The notes under the pieces: generated by a model | Seen by the model: only the letters and a program-made list of their open reading frames with translations | Database searches by the model: none | What the model was told of the DNA's origin: nothing | Source of the DNA: Cupriavidus basilensis | GTDB lineage: Bacteria > Pseudomonadota > Gammaproteobacteria > Burkholderiales > Burkholderiaceae | Assembly: GCF_000832305.1 (NCBI RefSeq) | Contig: NZ_CP010537.1 | Coordinates: 744,001 to 808,000, forward strand | Length of the DNA: 64,000 nucleotides | Direction of reading: 5' to 3' | Program-made: the position numbers and the translations under genes | Part shown: positions 26,320 to 34,307 of the stretch, piece by piece | Layout: the number at the start of each line of letters is the position of its first letter | Position numbering within the stretch: the first letter of the stretch is position 1

Positions 26320-27267
26320 ATGAGCGGCGTGAAATCGGCGAAGCCGTATAACATTGCGAAGCGCACGGTATGGGAAGCATACCGGCAGGTCAAGGCCAAC
26401 CGTGGAGCTGCCGGGATCGACGATGAAACCATAGCCGAATTCGAGCAGAACCCGTCGAAGAGATCATGGACCGCTGATGAAAGTGGTGTGCACCCACATC
26501 AGGGAAGACTGGAAACTGTTATACATCGAACGGCGGCTGGTTGCACCGTTCGAGACAACGGACGGGGTACGTGTGCCCCGCACGTGGGGGGACACTCCGG
26601 GGCGGTGTCGTCAGTCTGATCCTGATGAACCTGTTCATGCATCACCCATTCGACCGATGGATGCACCGCACCGGCCCCAACTGTCCGTTTGCCCGCTGCG
26701 CGGATGACGCGGTGGTTCACTGCCATAGCCGCAGGCAGCCGGAATACGTGATGCGGTCCATTGCAACACGGCTGGCCGCTTGTGGGCTGACGACGCATCC
26801 GGAGAAATCGAAGATCGTGTTCTGCAGAGACAGCAACCGCAGCGAACGCCATCCGCATGCGAGCTTTAGTTTCTCGGTTTTACGTTCAGGTCGAGGAAGG
26901 CGCGCAGCACGCAAAGGGGACCTTTTACCAGCTTCCTGCCGGGAGCCAGCGAGAGTGCCTTGAAGCTGATGCGGCAGGCAGTGCCGGGTCTGGCGGCTTA
27001 CCCGCCAGACCCATGTAACGCTTGCCGACGTGGCTAGACTGTACAACCCCGCGATACAGGGGGGGGAATTACTATGGCGAGTCCTACAAGACTGCGATGC
27101 TTCGCATCTTCCGGCACATCGACTGTGCTCTGGAGCGTTGGGCCCGACGGAAGTATAAGGGCCTGCACCGGCGCAGGCGACGAAGTGCCGAATGGCTGGA
27201 CAGGATGCGCCGTACCAACCAGATGCTGTTTGCTCACTGGCGTGTGGTCGCGCCGCAGGCTGGATAA
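26320..27267 (+). pseudogene. Group II intron reverse transcriptase/maturase, frameshifted
   Basis: Pieces lie in three frames. TVWEAYRQVKANRGAAGIDD (RT0) is in the first, IREDWKLLYIERRLVAPFE in the second, and GVVSLILMNLFMHHPFDRWM and CPFARCADDAVVHC in the third. The YADD active-site box reads CADD. The maturase end YKTAMLRIFRHIDCALERWA and RRRSAEWLDRMRRTNQMLF returns to the first frame. Several indels and an internal loss are needed to explain this. The gene cannot make a functional protein. Confidence 0.78.
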
Positions 27268-27270
27268 CGG

Positions 27271-27304
27271 GATCCGCATGACGCGAGAGTGTCACGTACG
27301 GTTC
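27271..27304 (+). ncRNA. Group II intron domain V-like hairpin, degenerate
   Basis: 34 bases (5' GATCCGCATGACGC, 3' GTCACGTACGGTTC) match the length and shape of domain V, with a GAGA-type loop and the bulged distal stem. Compared with the usual GAGCCGTATGAC 5' strand, two changes weaken the lower stem. It follows the maturase stop closely, as expected. Confidence 0.6.
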
Positions 27305-27453
27305 TGCGAGAGGCTCGGGGGGCGGTTCCCCGGGTTTACTTACCACGCTGTGGTGACGGTGCCGGTTTGGCAATGAGGTCCGATGCATTCGCTATGACGC
27401 GGCGATCTCGAGCGCCGAGATGCGGCGGGCCGAGAATTCCCGTTCAAAATCGC

Positions 27454-27501
27454 GACCCGGACCCGGACCCGGACCCGGACCCGGACCTGGACCTGGACCA
27501 G
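27454..27501. repeat. Hexanucleotide tandem repeat (GACCCG)5 (GACCTG)2 GACCAG
   Basis: Eight 6-bp units in a row, five of them identical. They would encode Asp-Pro or Gly-Pro repeats in open frames, but no gene around them is convincing. The rest of 27305-27698, between the intron relic and the GntR gene, shows nothing recognisable. Confidence 0.9.
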
Positions 27502-27698
27502 GCAGTGCAGCCCGGAACAGACCGTATCCTTGCTGCAAGTCAGGGCGCCTGACGAAATCTCCCTCGCCACCTTTTTCACGCTCTCGAAAGAGAGGCAATT
27601 TTCCTTTGGTCTACGTCAAAGCCGGCTCGCGCGCGAGGCTGTGTCACTGAAGCCACTCGCAGCGTGGATGGGCGCCTGCCGCAACCTGCAATCGCCGG

Positions 27699-28439
27699 CT
27701 AAGATCGCTGTTTGGGAGGTGATTTCTCCGCCTTGGCCAGATAGGAGTGCAGCTTCTTAAGGTGCTCTGACATCAACAGGGAGGCTAGCTCGACCTCGCG
27801 CGCCCGAATGTGTTGCAGAATGCGGCAGTGCGTCTTAACGGTCGTCGGCAAGGGCACCGCATTGTACCGTTGCAGTAGCGAGGAAACCAGGTCGGTAAGG
27901 GCGCCGACCAGCAGCACCATCACTTCGTTGTGTGTGGCCCGTGCGAGGACGCGATAGTAGTCCAGCAGTTGGGCTCGACGCTCTATCAGCTTGCCTTCCT
28001 TGGTGAGCGCTTCAGTCAACTCGATGCTGTGCTGTAGCGCGTCGAAGTCTGCCTCGGTGCCTCGCATGCAGGCGAGGCGAATGACTGCGTCCTGAACGAT
28101 GGCCCTGCTCTCCGTCAGATCCTGGATCGAGATGCTGCCAAAACTCAGCAGGTCGTTCAGCGAGCTGGAGACCACGGACGAGCCAACCTGCGAGATGTAG
28201 GTTCCGCCCTTTGGACCTTTGCGCAGTTCGATCACGCCTGAACGCTCGAGGCTTCTCAGAGCCTCTCGGACTGCCGACCTGGAGGTTTGAAATCCCTCGG
28301 CGAGATCCCGTTCCGAAGGCAGCTTGTCGCCTGGCTTGAGGGCGCCGCTTGCCAGCTGCTCTTTGATCTTTTTGCAGATGTCCTCGAAGACCCGTGTCGG
28401 CCTGTCAGTCGTCACGCTTGAATCTGGAGTTGGCACCAT
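27699..28439 (-). CDS. GntR-family regulator (FadR subfamily) of the third gentisate operon
   Basis: 246 residues from ATG 28439; a TTG ten codons upstream is a weaker alternative. The winged helix shows LPSERDLAEGFQTSRSAVRE and LRSLERSGVIELRKGPKGG. The C-terminal all-helical FCD ligand domain covers about residues 110-235. It is the last gene of a five-gene minus-strand operon. Three palindromic sites TGGTCNGACCA at 33307-33345 upstream of the operon have the shape known for FadR-subfamily operators, so autoregulated repression relieved by a carboxylic acid is likely. Confidence 0.9.
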   Translation of the reverse strand: MVPTPDSSVTTDRPTRVFEDICKKIKEQLASGALKPGDKLPSERDLAEGFQTSRSAVREALRSLERSGVIELRKGPKGGTYISQVGSSVVSSSLNDLLSFGSISIQDLTESRAIVQDAVIRLACMRGTEADFDALQHSIELTEALTKEGKLIERRAQLLDYYRVLARATHNEVMVLLVGALTDLVSSLLQRYNAVPLPTTVKTHCRILQHIRAREVELASLLMSEHLKKLHSYLAKAEKSPPKQRS

Positions 28440-28513
28440 ACCTGGAAATCGCACTGGATAGATAAGCAAAATGTGGGGCCGAAGATGAACAGCACTCCCT
28501 TGTCGCGCAGGCG

Positions 28514-29482
28514 CTACTCAGCAACTACGCCGGCAGCCTTGATCATGGCGGAGGTCTGCTGGCTTTCGGCTCGGATTGTATCAGCCAGCATCTTGCCATC
28601 GCCGGCTACAACGGTGAGACCCTTCGCATGGACTTGCTGCTCGACGAACACCGGATCCCTCAGCACTTCCGCTACGGCCGCCCGGATCTCTTTGACTACG
28701 GCGTCTGGCGTACCGGCCGGCGCAAACAGCGCATACCAGATCGAGCTCTTGGCATAGGGAAAACCTTGTTCCACCGTGGTCGGCACGGACGGGTACTGGC
28801 TCAGTCTGGTATCGGCCGCCACTGCCAGCGGCTTGAGCCTGCCGGACTTGATATGGGTTTCCATCACGGCGACGCTGCCGCTGGCAAGCTGCACGTCACC
28901 CGCCAGCAATGCAGTCAGATTCTGCGAGATGCCGTTGTAGGGCACATGCAGGAGTTGAATCTTCTCGTGATCGTTGATCGCGGAGAAGAGCAGGTGCGGC
29001 TGGCTGCCGTTCCCGTAGGAGCCGAAGTTCAGGCTGTCCGGCTTCTTCCTGGCCAGATCCACCAGCTCCCTGAGGGAATTTGCGGGCAGCTTGGCATTGG
29101 CCACGATCAACTGGTCGGCCTTGACCATCATGATGACCGGCGCAAAACTCGTCTCGGGATTGTACGGCAGCCTTTTGTACAGGAAGCGGTTTGAGACGAC
29201 AGTCTGGTTCACCGTCGCCAGCAGTGTGTAACCGTCTGCAGGCGCGCGCGCCACAAATGCCGCGCCAATCGCGGAGCCCGCGCCGGCCTTGTTATCCACG
29301 ACGATCGGCTGCTTCCAACGGGCAGTCAACCGACTTGCCATGGCGCGGACGAGGACGTCGATGCCGCCCCCGGCGGCGAACGGGACGATGACGTTGACGG
29401 GCTTTTCCGGATAGGCGGCCAGCACCGGCGCGGCAGCGAGCAGCAAGGCGCTGGATGCGAACAGCGTTATCTTCTTGAACAT
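28514..29482 (-). CDS. Tripartite tricarboxylate transporter receptor (TctC/Bug family)
   Basis: 322 residues from ATG 29482, chosen because MFKKITLFASSALLLAAAPV is a proper signal peptide; the frame is open upstream without support. The mature protein starts AYPEKPVNVIVPFAAGGGID and contains VVDNKAGAGSAIGAAFVA, as in Bug receptors. It probably binds an aromatic or dicarboxylic acid in the periplasm. It sits between the hydrolase gene (108 bp away) and the GntR gene (74 bp), all on the minus strand. Membrane partners TctA/TctB are not encoded in the window. Confidence 0.9.
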   Translation of the reverse strand: MFKKITLFASSALLLAAAPVLAAYPEKPVNVIVPFAAGGGIDVLVRAMASRLTARWKQPIVVDNKAGAGSAIGAAFVARAPADGYTLLATVNQTVVSNRFLYKRLPYNPETSFAPVIMMVKADQLIVANAKLPANSLRELVDLARKKPDSLNFGSYGNGSQPHLLFSAINDHEKIQLLHVPYNGISQNLTALLAGDVQLASGSVAVMETHIKSGRLKPLAVAADTRLSQYPSVPTTVEQGFPYAKSSIWYALFAPAGTPDAVVKEIRAAVAEVLRDPVFVEQQVHAKGLTVVAGDGKMLADTIRAESQQTSAMIKAAGVVAE

Positions 29483-29590
29483 GTTGTCTCCTGATCTTCT
29501 TGTACGGGTGCCGCCGGCAGTCCTTGCCTGCACCGGTTTATCGGACGTCGCGGCACGGTCCGCGATGTTGGTCACAAGGCCCGGTCCGTT

Positions 29591-30478
29591 CTAGTATGCA
29601 CGTGGAGCCACGGCTTCGCGTTCCTTGACGTCCAGACTCATTTCACCCACGCCCTGGATGGCAATCTTCAACGTATCGCCTGCCGCGAACGCTCCAACGC
29701 CTTCCGGTGTGCCGGTAGCGATGACATCGCCAGGCGACAGCGGCAGCACCGACGAGATCAACTCGATCAGCTCCGCCACGCCAACGATCATGTCCTGTGT
29801 TGACGCTTGCTGGCGCAGTTCGCCATTGACCCATAGCTGGTTGCTCAACCCGTGTGGATCGCCGACCTCGTCGGCCGTGACGATCCATGGCCCCAGCGGG
29901 GTGAAACCCTCAAAGGATTTGCGCATCGAGCGCTCTTCTTCCGCGACGCCGGGTTCGATTCGCATGGTGGCGTCGATCAGGCAGGCATAGCCGAACACGT
30001 ATTCCATGGCGTGTTCGCGTGGAACATCGCGACCCGCTTTCCCAATGATGATCGCCAGCTCGGATTCGTGATCGAAGCGCCGGGTGGAACCCTTGGGCAG
30101 GAAAATCGTACCGCCGGCCCCAACCAGGGAGCCGGGTGCCTTCAAGAAGAAGCCTTGTTCCCTGGCGCTACGGCCGCCCTTGGTGACGACGCGATCCCCC
30201 AGTTCGCCGATGTGCTTGCGGTAGTTTGCCGGTGCGGCAAATACATGCGGCGGGCAGGGCGCGGCAGGAAGCAGGCGCACCGCATCCAGGCGTCGAGGGA
30301 GGCTTGCCGCGCGACATCGCTTGAGTTCCTCCTGAACACTGTCCCAGTTGGCGATGAGCCAGTTCAACCGCTGCTGCGGAAAAGCGTCGATACCGGCAGG
30401 TACCACCGCGGTGACATCGTACAGTTGGTCTCCTTCCACCAGACCAATCCGGTAATCGTCGAACGACCCGATCTTCAT
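29591..30478 (-). CDS. Fumarylacetoacetate hydrolase-family protein
   Basis: 295 residues. The N-terminal style MKIGSFDDYRIGLVEGDQLY, the metal motif HESELAIIIGKAG and the C-terminal GDVIATGTPEGVGAF place it with ring-cleavage-product hydrolases. The sequence between differs from the other copies: GYACLIDATMRIEP replaces the usual GYCIGLDMTVRG. The ATG overlaps the dioxygenase stop (ATGA), so it is coupled to it. The expected role is hydrolysis of maleyl- or fumarylpyruvate. Confidence 0.87.
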   Translation of the reverse strand: MKIGSFDDYRIGLVEGDQLYDVTAVVPAGIDAFPQQRLNWLIANWDSVQEELKRCRAASLPRRLDAVRLLPAAPCPPHVFAAPANYRKHIGELGDRVVTKGGRSAREQGFFLKAPGSLVGAGGTIFLPKGSTRRFDHESELAIIIGKAGRDVPREHAMEYVFGYACLIDATMRIEPGVAEEERSMRKSFEGFTPLGPWIVTADEVGDPHGLSNQLWVNGELRQQASTQDMIVGVAELIELISSVLPLSPGDVIATGTPEGVGAFAAGDTLKIAIQGVGEMSLDVKEREAVAPRAY

Positions 30479-31524
30479 GCCAGTTCCTCTCTAAAGTAAC
30501 CCAATGATTTCAGTACCGGCAGATCGTTGACCTGCCACAGCAGGGCGTCTTGCCCGCCGGTGTTCTCATGTGCGTGCCAATCCCATGGCGCAACCGTGAA
30601 GAGGTCGCCCGCGCACCACGCGAAGCGCTGGTCCCCGACGCTGGTCGCCCCTTCGCCGCGCATGACGTAGTAGAGCTTGCTGCCGGTGTGGCGCCGCTTC
30701 CGCCCCACAAAGCCGGACCGCAGCAGCTGCATCCGCATGGCGAGCGTTGGCATGGCAGGGCCGCCGCCCAGCGGATTGCGATACTCGAGCGCAACATCGT
30801 CATACGCATCACCCGGCATGCCCGCGGCGGCTGCGATAGCCTTCTCGGCCATGTCGAAAGGGTAGGCCAGCAGGGGGTTGGCGCCGCCGGCGCGAGGCTG
30901 CGCCCCAGGAGGCATCATCAAGCCGCTGCCGAATTGGCGCCAGCTCCGGTCCGGCATCGTGTCCACCGGCTGCAGGCCATCCGTGTAGGGTTCGAAGAAC
31001 GTGGCTTCCAGCGCTTGCATCAGCGAGATGTCAAGGACGTCAAGCCAGATCATGGGCTGGTCGCCCCGATGCACGTGATCGTGCCACGCCCACGATGGCG
31101 TCAGCACGAGATCGCCCGTGCGCATCGGATAGCACTCGCCATCCACCGTCGTCCATGCTCCCTCGCCTTGCATGATGAATCGCAGGGCATTGGCAGTGTG
31201 GCGGTGCGCGGTGGCGACTTCGCCTGGCAGGATGACCTGGATCGAGGCCCAGAACGTATTGGTGGTGCCGCGCGGCAGGCCGGGGTTGTGCAGGCGCAGT
31301 GTCCGGCGCGGCCCACCTGCGGTCAGGTCGACCTCCTGACCGATGCGTTCCAGCAAGGGGCACAGATCCTCCCAGCGCCAATGCACGGACTGGGTCGCAG
31401 GCTGCGGGCTGCGCGTGAACAATGGGGGATCGTCTGGCTGGTGCACTCGGCAGTGGTACTTTGCCAGGTCCTGCTTCAGTGCACGTCTGCGATCCGCGTC
31501 CTGGCCGATGAGCTCGTCTGACAT
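30475..31524 (-). CDS. Gentisate 1,2-dioxygenase
   Basis: 349 residues from ATG 31524, one base after the hydroxylase stop. Iron ligands are H107 and H109 (TAHRHTANALRF) and H148 (WAWHDHVHRG). The order of motifs, including VHWRWEDLCPLLER at the N-terminus and NPLGGGPAMPTL in the second cupin, matches standard gentisate dioxygenases. It opens the ring of gentisate between C1 and C2. It lies in an operon with a flavin hydroxylase upstream and a hydrolase downstream. Confidence 0.92.
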   Translation of the reverse strand: MSDELIGQDADRRRALKQDLAKYHCRVHQPDDPPLFTRSPQPATQSVHWRWEDLCPLLERIGQEVDLTAGGPRRTLRLHNPGLPRGTTNTFWASIQVILPGEVATAHRHTANALRFIMQGEGAWTTVDGECYPMRTGDLVLTPSWAWHDHVHRGDQPMIWLDVLDISLMQALEATFFEPYTDGLQPVDTMPDRSWRQFGSGLMMPPGAQPRAGGANPLLAYPFDMAEKAIAAAAGMPGDAYDDVALEYRNPLGGGPAMPTLAMRMQLLRSGFVGRKRRHTGSKLYYVMRGEGATSVGDQRFAWCAGDLFTVAPWDWHAHENTGGQDALLWQVNDLPVLKSLGYFREELA

Positions 31525-31525
31525 A

Positions 31526-33196
31526 TCAGATCTCGGCCAGTTGGTAAGCGCGGCGCGGAACAGGACTGCCAGAGGCACCCATGCCCCGCACGACATCGAC
31601 GATGCGGCGGGCATCTGTGGGGACAGTGTCGCCACGCCATGCCACCGAGCCGTCCGGTCGTACCAGCACCAGGCGGCGTCCATAGATGGCCCGGGCTTCG
31701 CCTTGCGCGATATCGGCCACCTCCAGCGGCAGACCGACCTCTGCAGCCGCCTGCGTGATGGCATCCACCCCCGGAGGATGATCGCCAAAGCGCAGCAGTA
31801 CGTAGTGCTTGCCGAAAAGGTCTAGCGTGGACTTTCCTTTGGAAAGCCACACGTGGGGCGCGCGCGATCCCGGCCTCGCGCTCTGCGTGTACCGCGCCAC
31901 CTCGTTGGGCGGGGCGGGCGTGCCATCGGGAACGACGATCGGCGAATCCTCGTAGACATAACCGAGATGGATGCCGATGGAGAACCATTCGCGCTTCATC
32001 ATCTCCGTATAACGCGCACCGTACTCACGGCGTGCTGCATCGATATGCACGTTGTCGCTGTCGAAGATGGCCGCTTCAGGCTTGACCACCCGCGGCGACA
32101 GCATCCGCCGGAGATTCTCTCCGGCTTCTGTGACGTTGCGCACCGCGACAGGCCGCTGCTCATCCTCGTAGGAATCGAGCAGAAGGGGGCCGCCCCAGCC
32201 CTGCAGCGTGCCAGCCAGCTTCCAGCTCAGGTTGACCACATCGAGGATGCCCGTGTTCATACCGAAGCCGCCTGTCGGGGAGGTCAGGTGTGCAGCGTCG
32301 CCGGCGATGAAGACCCGTCCCTTGCGGTAATGGTCCGCCACCAGTTGCCGCCTGACCCAGGGCAGGACCGAGAGGATCTCGAAGTCGAACTCCCGTCCCA
32401 CGGCTCGAACGATGGCGCGGCGGATCTCGTCCTCACCGAGCGTGCGCTTTTCGGCGTTGCCTACCAAAGAGAATCGCCATTGGTCACGGCCGTTGATGGC
32501 CACCAGCGTCGCCCAGGTGCCCTCCGGTCCGATGAAGATATAACGGTAGCCGGGCTGCTTGGTGTGAAGCCGCTCGAGCCCGTCGCAGCGGAAGATGACG
32601 TTGGTAGTGTAAGTCAGTACGGCATCGCCCGACATGCCGATACCGAGTGCCTGGCGCACTGCGCTGGCACCGCCGTCGCAGCCCACCAGGTACTGCGCTT
32701 CGATCTGGTGGCGTGCTCCGGTTTTCCCATCCTTGACCGTCACGATTACGTGGTCACCACGGTCTTCCAGTGTCTCCAGCTCCGTCTCGTACACCAATTC
32801 CGCGACCCCCGTGCTGGCGGCAAAGCGCTGCAGCACCGGATCGAAGAAGTTCTGCGGGCAGCGCTCACGCTTTTGCGGGCTTTGTGGCGGACATGTTTCG
32901 TTTCTTGGCGCGGGGAATGTCTCCCGGCCGAACTCATATCCGTTCAAGTCGGTTACCCAGGCACAGTCCTGCGGGTAGTCCCGGTTGTAGCCGGCCTGTT
33001 CCACCGCCTCGACGATGCCCCAACGCCGGCACAACTCCATGGTTCTGATGCCGACCATGTCCATGCGAGGCTGAGGAACGACTCCGTTGCTCCTCTCGAT
33101 CAGGGTGCACTTGACACCACGCCATCCGAGATCGCCCGCCAATGCCAGGCCGACCGGTCCGCCTCCCACGATCAGCACCGGGGTCTTCTGGATCAT
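31526..33196 (-). CDS. FAD-dependent aromatic hydroxylase (MhpA/PheA-TfdB family)
   Basis: 556 residues from ATG 33196, with a good ribosome site (GGAGGGA). FAD-binding motif VLIVGGGPVGLALAGDLGWR, DG motif GCDGGASAVRQALGI, and GD motif FIAGDAAHLTSPTGGFGMNT. The C-terminal 150 residues form the thioredoxin-like domain seen in phenol, resorcinol and 3-(3-hydroxyphenyl)propionate hydroxylases. It is the first gene of the operon. Context suggests hydroxylation of a monohydroxybenzoate or related compound to gentisate or a substituted gentisate; the true substrate cannot be read from sequence. Confidence 0.87.
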   Translation of the reverse strand: MIQKTPVLIVGGGPVGLALAGDLGWRGVKCTLIERSNGVVPQPRMDMVGIRTMELCRRWGIVEAVEQAGYNRDYPQDCAWVTDLNGYEFGRETFPAPRNETCPPQSPQKRERCPQNFFDPVLQRFAASTGVAELVYETELETLEDRGDHVIVTVKDGKTGARHQIEAQYLVGCDGGASAVRQALGIGMSGDAVLTYTTNVIFRCDGLERLHTKQPGYRYIFIGPEGTWATLVAINGRDQWRFSLVGNAEKRTLGEDEIRRAIVRAVGREFDFEILSVLPWVRRQLVADHYRKGRVFIAGDAAHLTSPTGGFGMNTGILDVVNLSWKLAGTLQGWGGPLLLDSYEDEQRPVAVRNVTEAGENLRRMLSPRVVKPEAAIFDSDNVHIDAARREYGARYTEMMKREWFSIGIHLGYVYEDSPIVVPDGTPAPPNEVARYTQSARPGSRAPHVWLSKGKSTLDLFGKHYVLLRFGDHPPGVDAITQAAAEVGLPLEVADIAQGEARAIYGRRLVLVRPDGSVAWRGDTVPTDARRIVDVVRGMGASGSPVPRRAYQLAEI

Positions 33197-33306
33197 TTTG
33201 TCCCTCCATTCTTCATTTAAGCCGACGCTGCTGCCCGCTAACCAGAACCGTCGACATAACTCGATAAAGCATTCCACCTCGGGGCATGCGCCGGACATTA
33301 TTAAGC

Positions 33307-33345
33307 TGGTCAGACCAAATTGGTACGACCATGTTGGTCTGACCA
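33307..33345. promoter_or_regulatory. Three palindromic operators at 14-bp intervals
   Basis: TGGTCAGACCA (33307), TGGTACGACCA (33321) and TGGTCTGACCA (33335) follow each other at exact 14-bp steps. Each is a dyad of the TGGTNNGACCA or TGGTCNGACCA type used by FadR/PdhR/LldR-like GntR regulators. They lie 111-150 bp upstream of the hydroxylase start and match the GntR gene at the end of the same operon. Confidence 0.75.
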
Positions 33346-33416
33346 AATTGTAACGAAGTAGATCATTTGCGCGAGTTGGTAGAAACCCTGGGGCGACGAT
33401 CGAGAGTTGAGGTGAA

Positions 33417-34259
33417 GGTTCCGTCGCAGTAAGGGTGCCGAGGTAGAAGTGTCGGTCGCGACACCCGAAGCCACAAGATGAGCCATCACACGAAGGGCCC
33501 ACGAAAGAGCCTGCCGACAGGGATTGCCAAGGTGCTCAAGCGCGTGCATACCTCGCTGGAGGTGATCCTGCTGTGCGTGCGCTGGTACGTCGCGTATTCG
33601 TTGAGCTTGCGCGATCTCGAAGAGACGATGGCCGAACGCGGCATCGCGGTCGACCATTCCACTGTGCCCCGCTGGGTGATCAAATTTGCTGCAGCTATTC
33701 GAGAAGACGTTTCGCCGGCATCTGCGTCCGGTGGGTAACAGCTGGCGCATGGACGAAATCTACATCCTGGTCAAAGGCCGGTGGACGCACCTCGACAGGG
33801 CCGTGGACAAGTCCGGCAGGACCATTGACTTCCTGCTGCGCGCTCGTCGTGATACCGCCGCCGCTCGCCACTTCCTCGAGAAGGCCATCGCCCAGAATGG
33901 AGTGCCGCAGACTGTCACGGTGGACAAGAATCGTGCGAACCTGGCGGCCCTGCAGGCAATCAACGCCGAGCGGGAAACGCTCATCAAGATCCGGCAAAAC
34001 AAGTACCTGAACAATCTCGTCAAGCAGGACCATCGATCCATCAAACGCCGGGTCAGGCCGATGTTGGGATTCCAGACCTTTCGCTGCGCGCGCATCATCC
34101 TGGGCGGCATTGAGACCATGCGCATGATCCGTAAGGGGCAGATGGCTACCCCAAAGAGGAGCAATCCGTCCGCGGCCGAGCAATTCTGCTCGCTGGTCGC
34201 ATAAGCGCTTGCTACTCGGACACCGCCGGCTGCACCTACACCCTTATCGCGCCGGAACC
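33417..34259 (+). mobile_element. IS6-family insertion sequence, 843 bp
   Basis: Terminal inverted repeats of 19 bp match in 16 positions: GGTTCCGTCGCAGTAAGGG at the left and GGTTCCGGCGCGATAAGGG as the complement at the right. No 8-bp target duplication is seen (GAGGTGAA left, CATGGTTC right), so the flanks have probably recombined since insertion, as is common for IS6/IS26-type elements. Confidence 0.8.
33478..34204 (+). pseudogene. IS6-family transposase, frameshifted
   Basis: The N-terminal part (ATG 33478) with SLRDLEETMAERGIAVDHST is followed, after a one-base shift near 33686, by LFEKTFRRHLRPVGNSWRMD and the DDE core in another frame up to 34204. The first two acids are visible (RMDEIY, TVDKNRAN), but the position of the catalytic Glu reads NNLVKQDHRSIK instead of the family's NN(I/L)VEQDHR, a Glu-to-Lys change. 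The transposase is therefore damaged twice. Confidence 0.8.
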
Positions 34260-34307
34260 CATGGTTCTCTCCAGAAAGAGTGGTTCTGTTGGCAAGTGAG
34301 GAAATGA

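Larger units (their letters stand above)
26320..27304 (+). mobile_element. Degenerate group II intron (maturase and domain V)
   Basis: A decayed intron-encoded reverse transcriptase is followed directly by a domain V-like RNA hairpin. The 5' catalytic domains I-IV could not be recognised upstream of 26320, so the element is probably 5'-truncated. Similar introns of bacterial class C/D type are frequent in beta-proteobacterial mobile regions. Confidence 0.7.

Noticed and set aside
27454..27501. CRISPR-like repeat
   Set aside because: The 6-bp units are contiguous with no spacers, so this is a microsatellite; no other regularly spaced repeats were seen in the window.
27392..27598. Open frames encoding Gly-Pro or Asp-Pro repeats
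   Set aside because: The repeats come from a GACCCG hexanucleotide array that is open in several frames, and no flanking domain or start site supports a gene.
30550..31521. 323-codon plus-strand open frame opposite a gentisate dioxygenase gene
   Set aside because: It is antisense to the conserved cupin enzyme, with composition typical of a spurious frame in GC-rich DNA.
31853..33220. 455-codon plus-strand open frame opposite the flavin hydroxylase gene
   Set aside because: The minus strand encodes a fully conserved FAD monooxygenase; the plus-strand product is rich in Arg, His and Ala with no domain signature.
34282..34300. Second IS6 terminal repeat (GGTTCTGTTGGCAAGT) just outside the element
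   Set aside because: Similarity to the IS6 end is partial and could be chance; the true right end at 34241-34259 pairs well with the left end.
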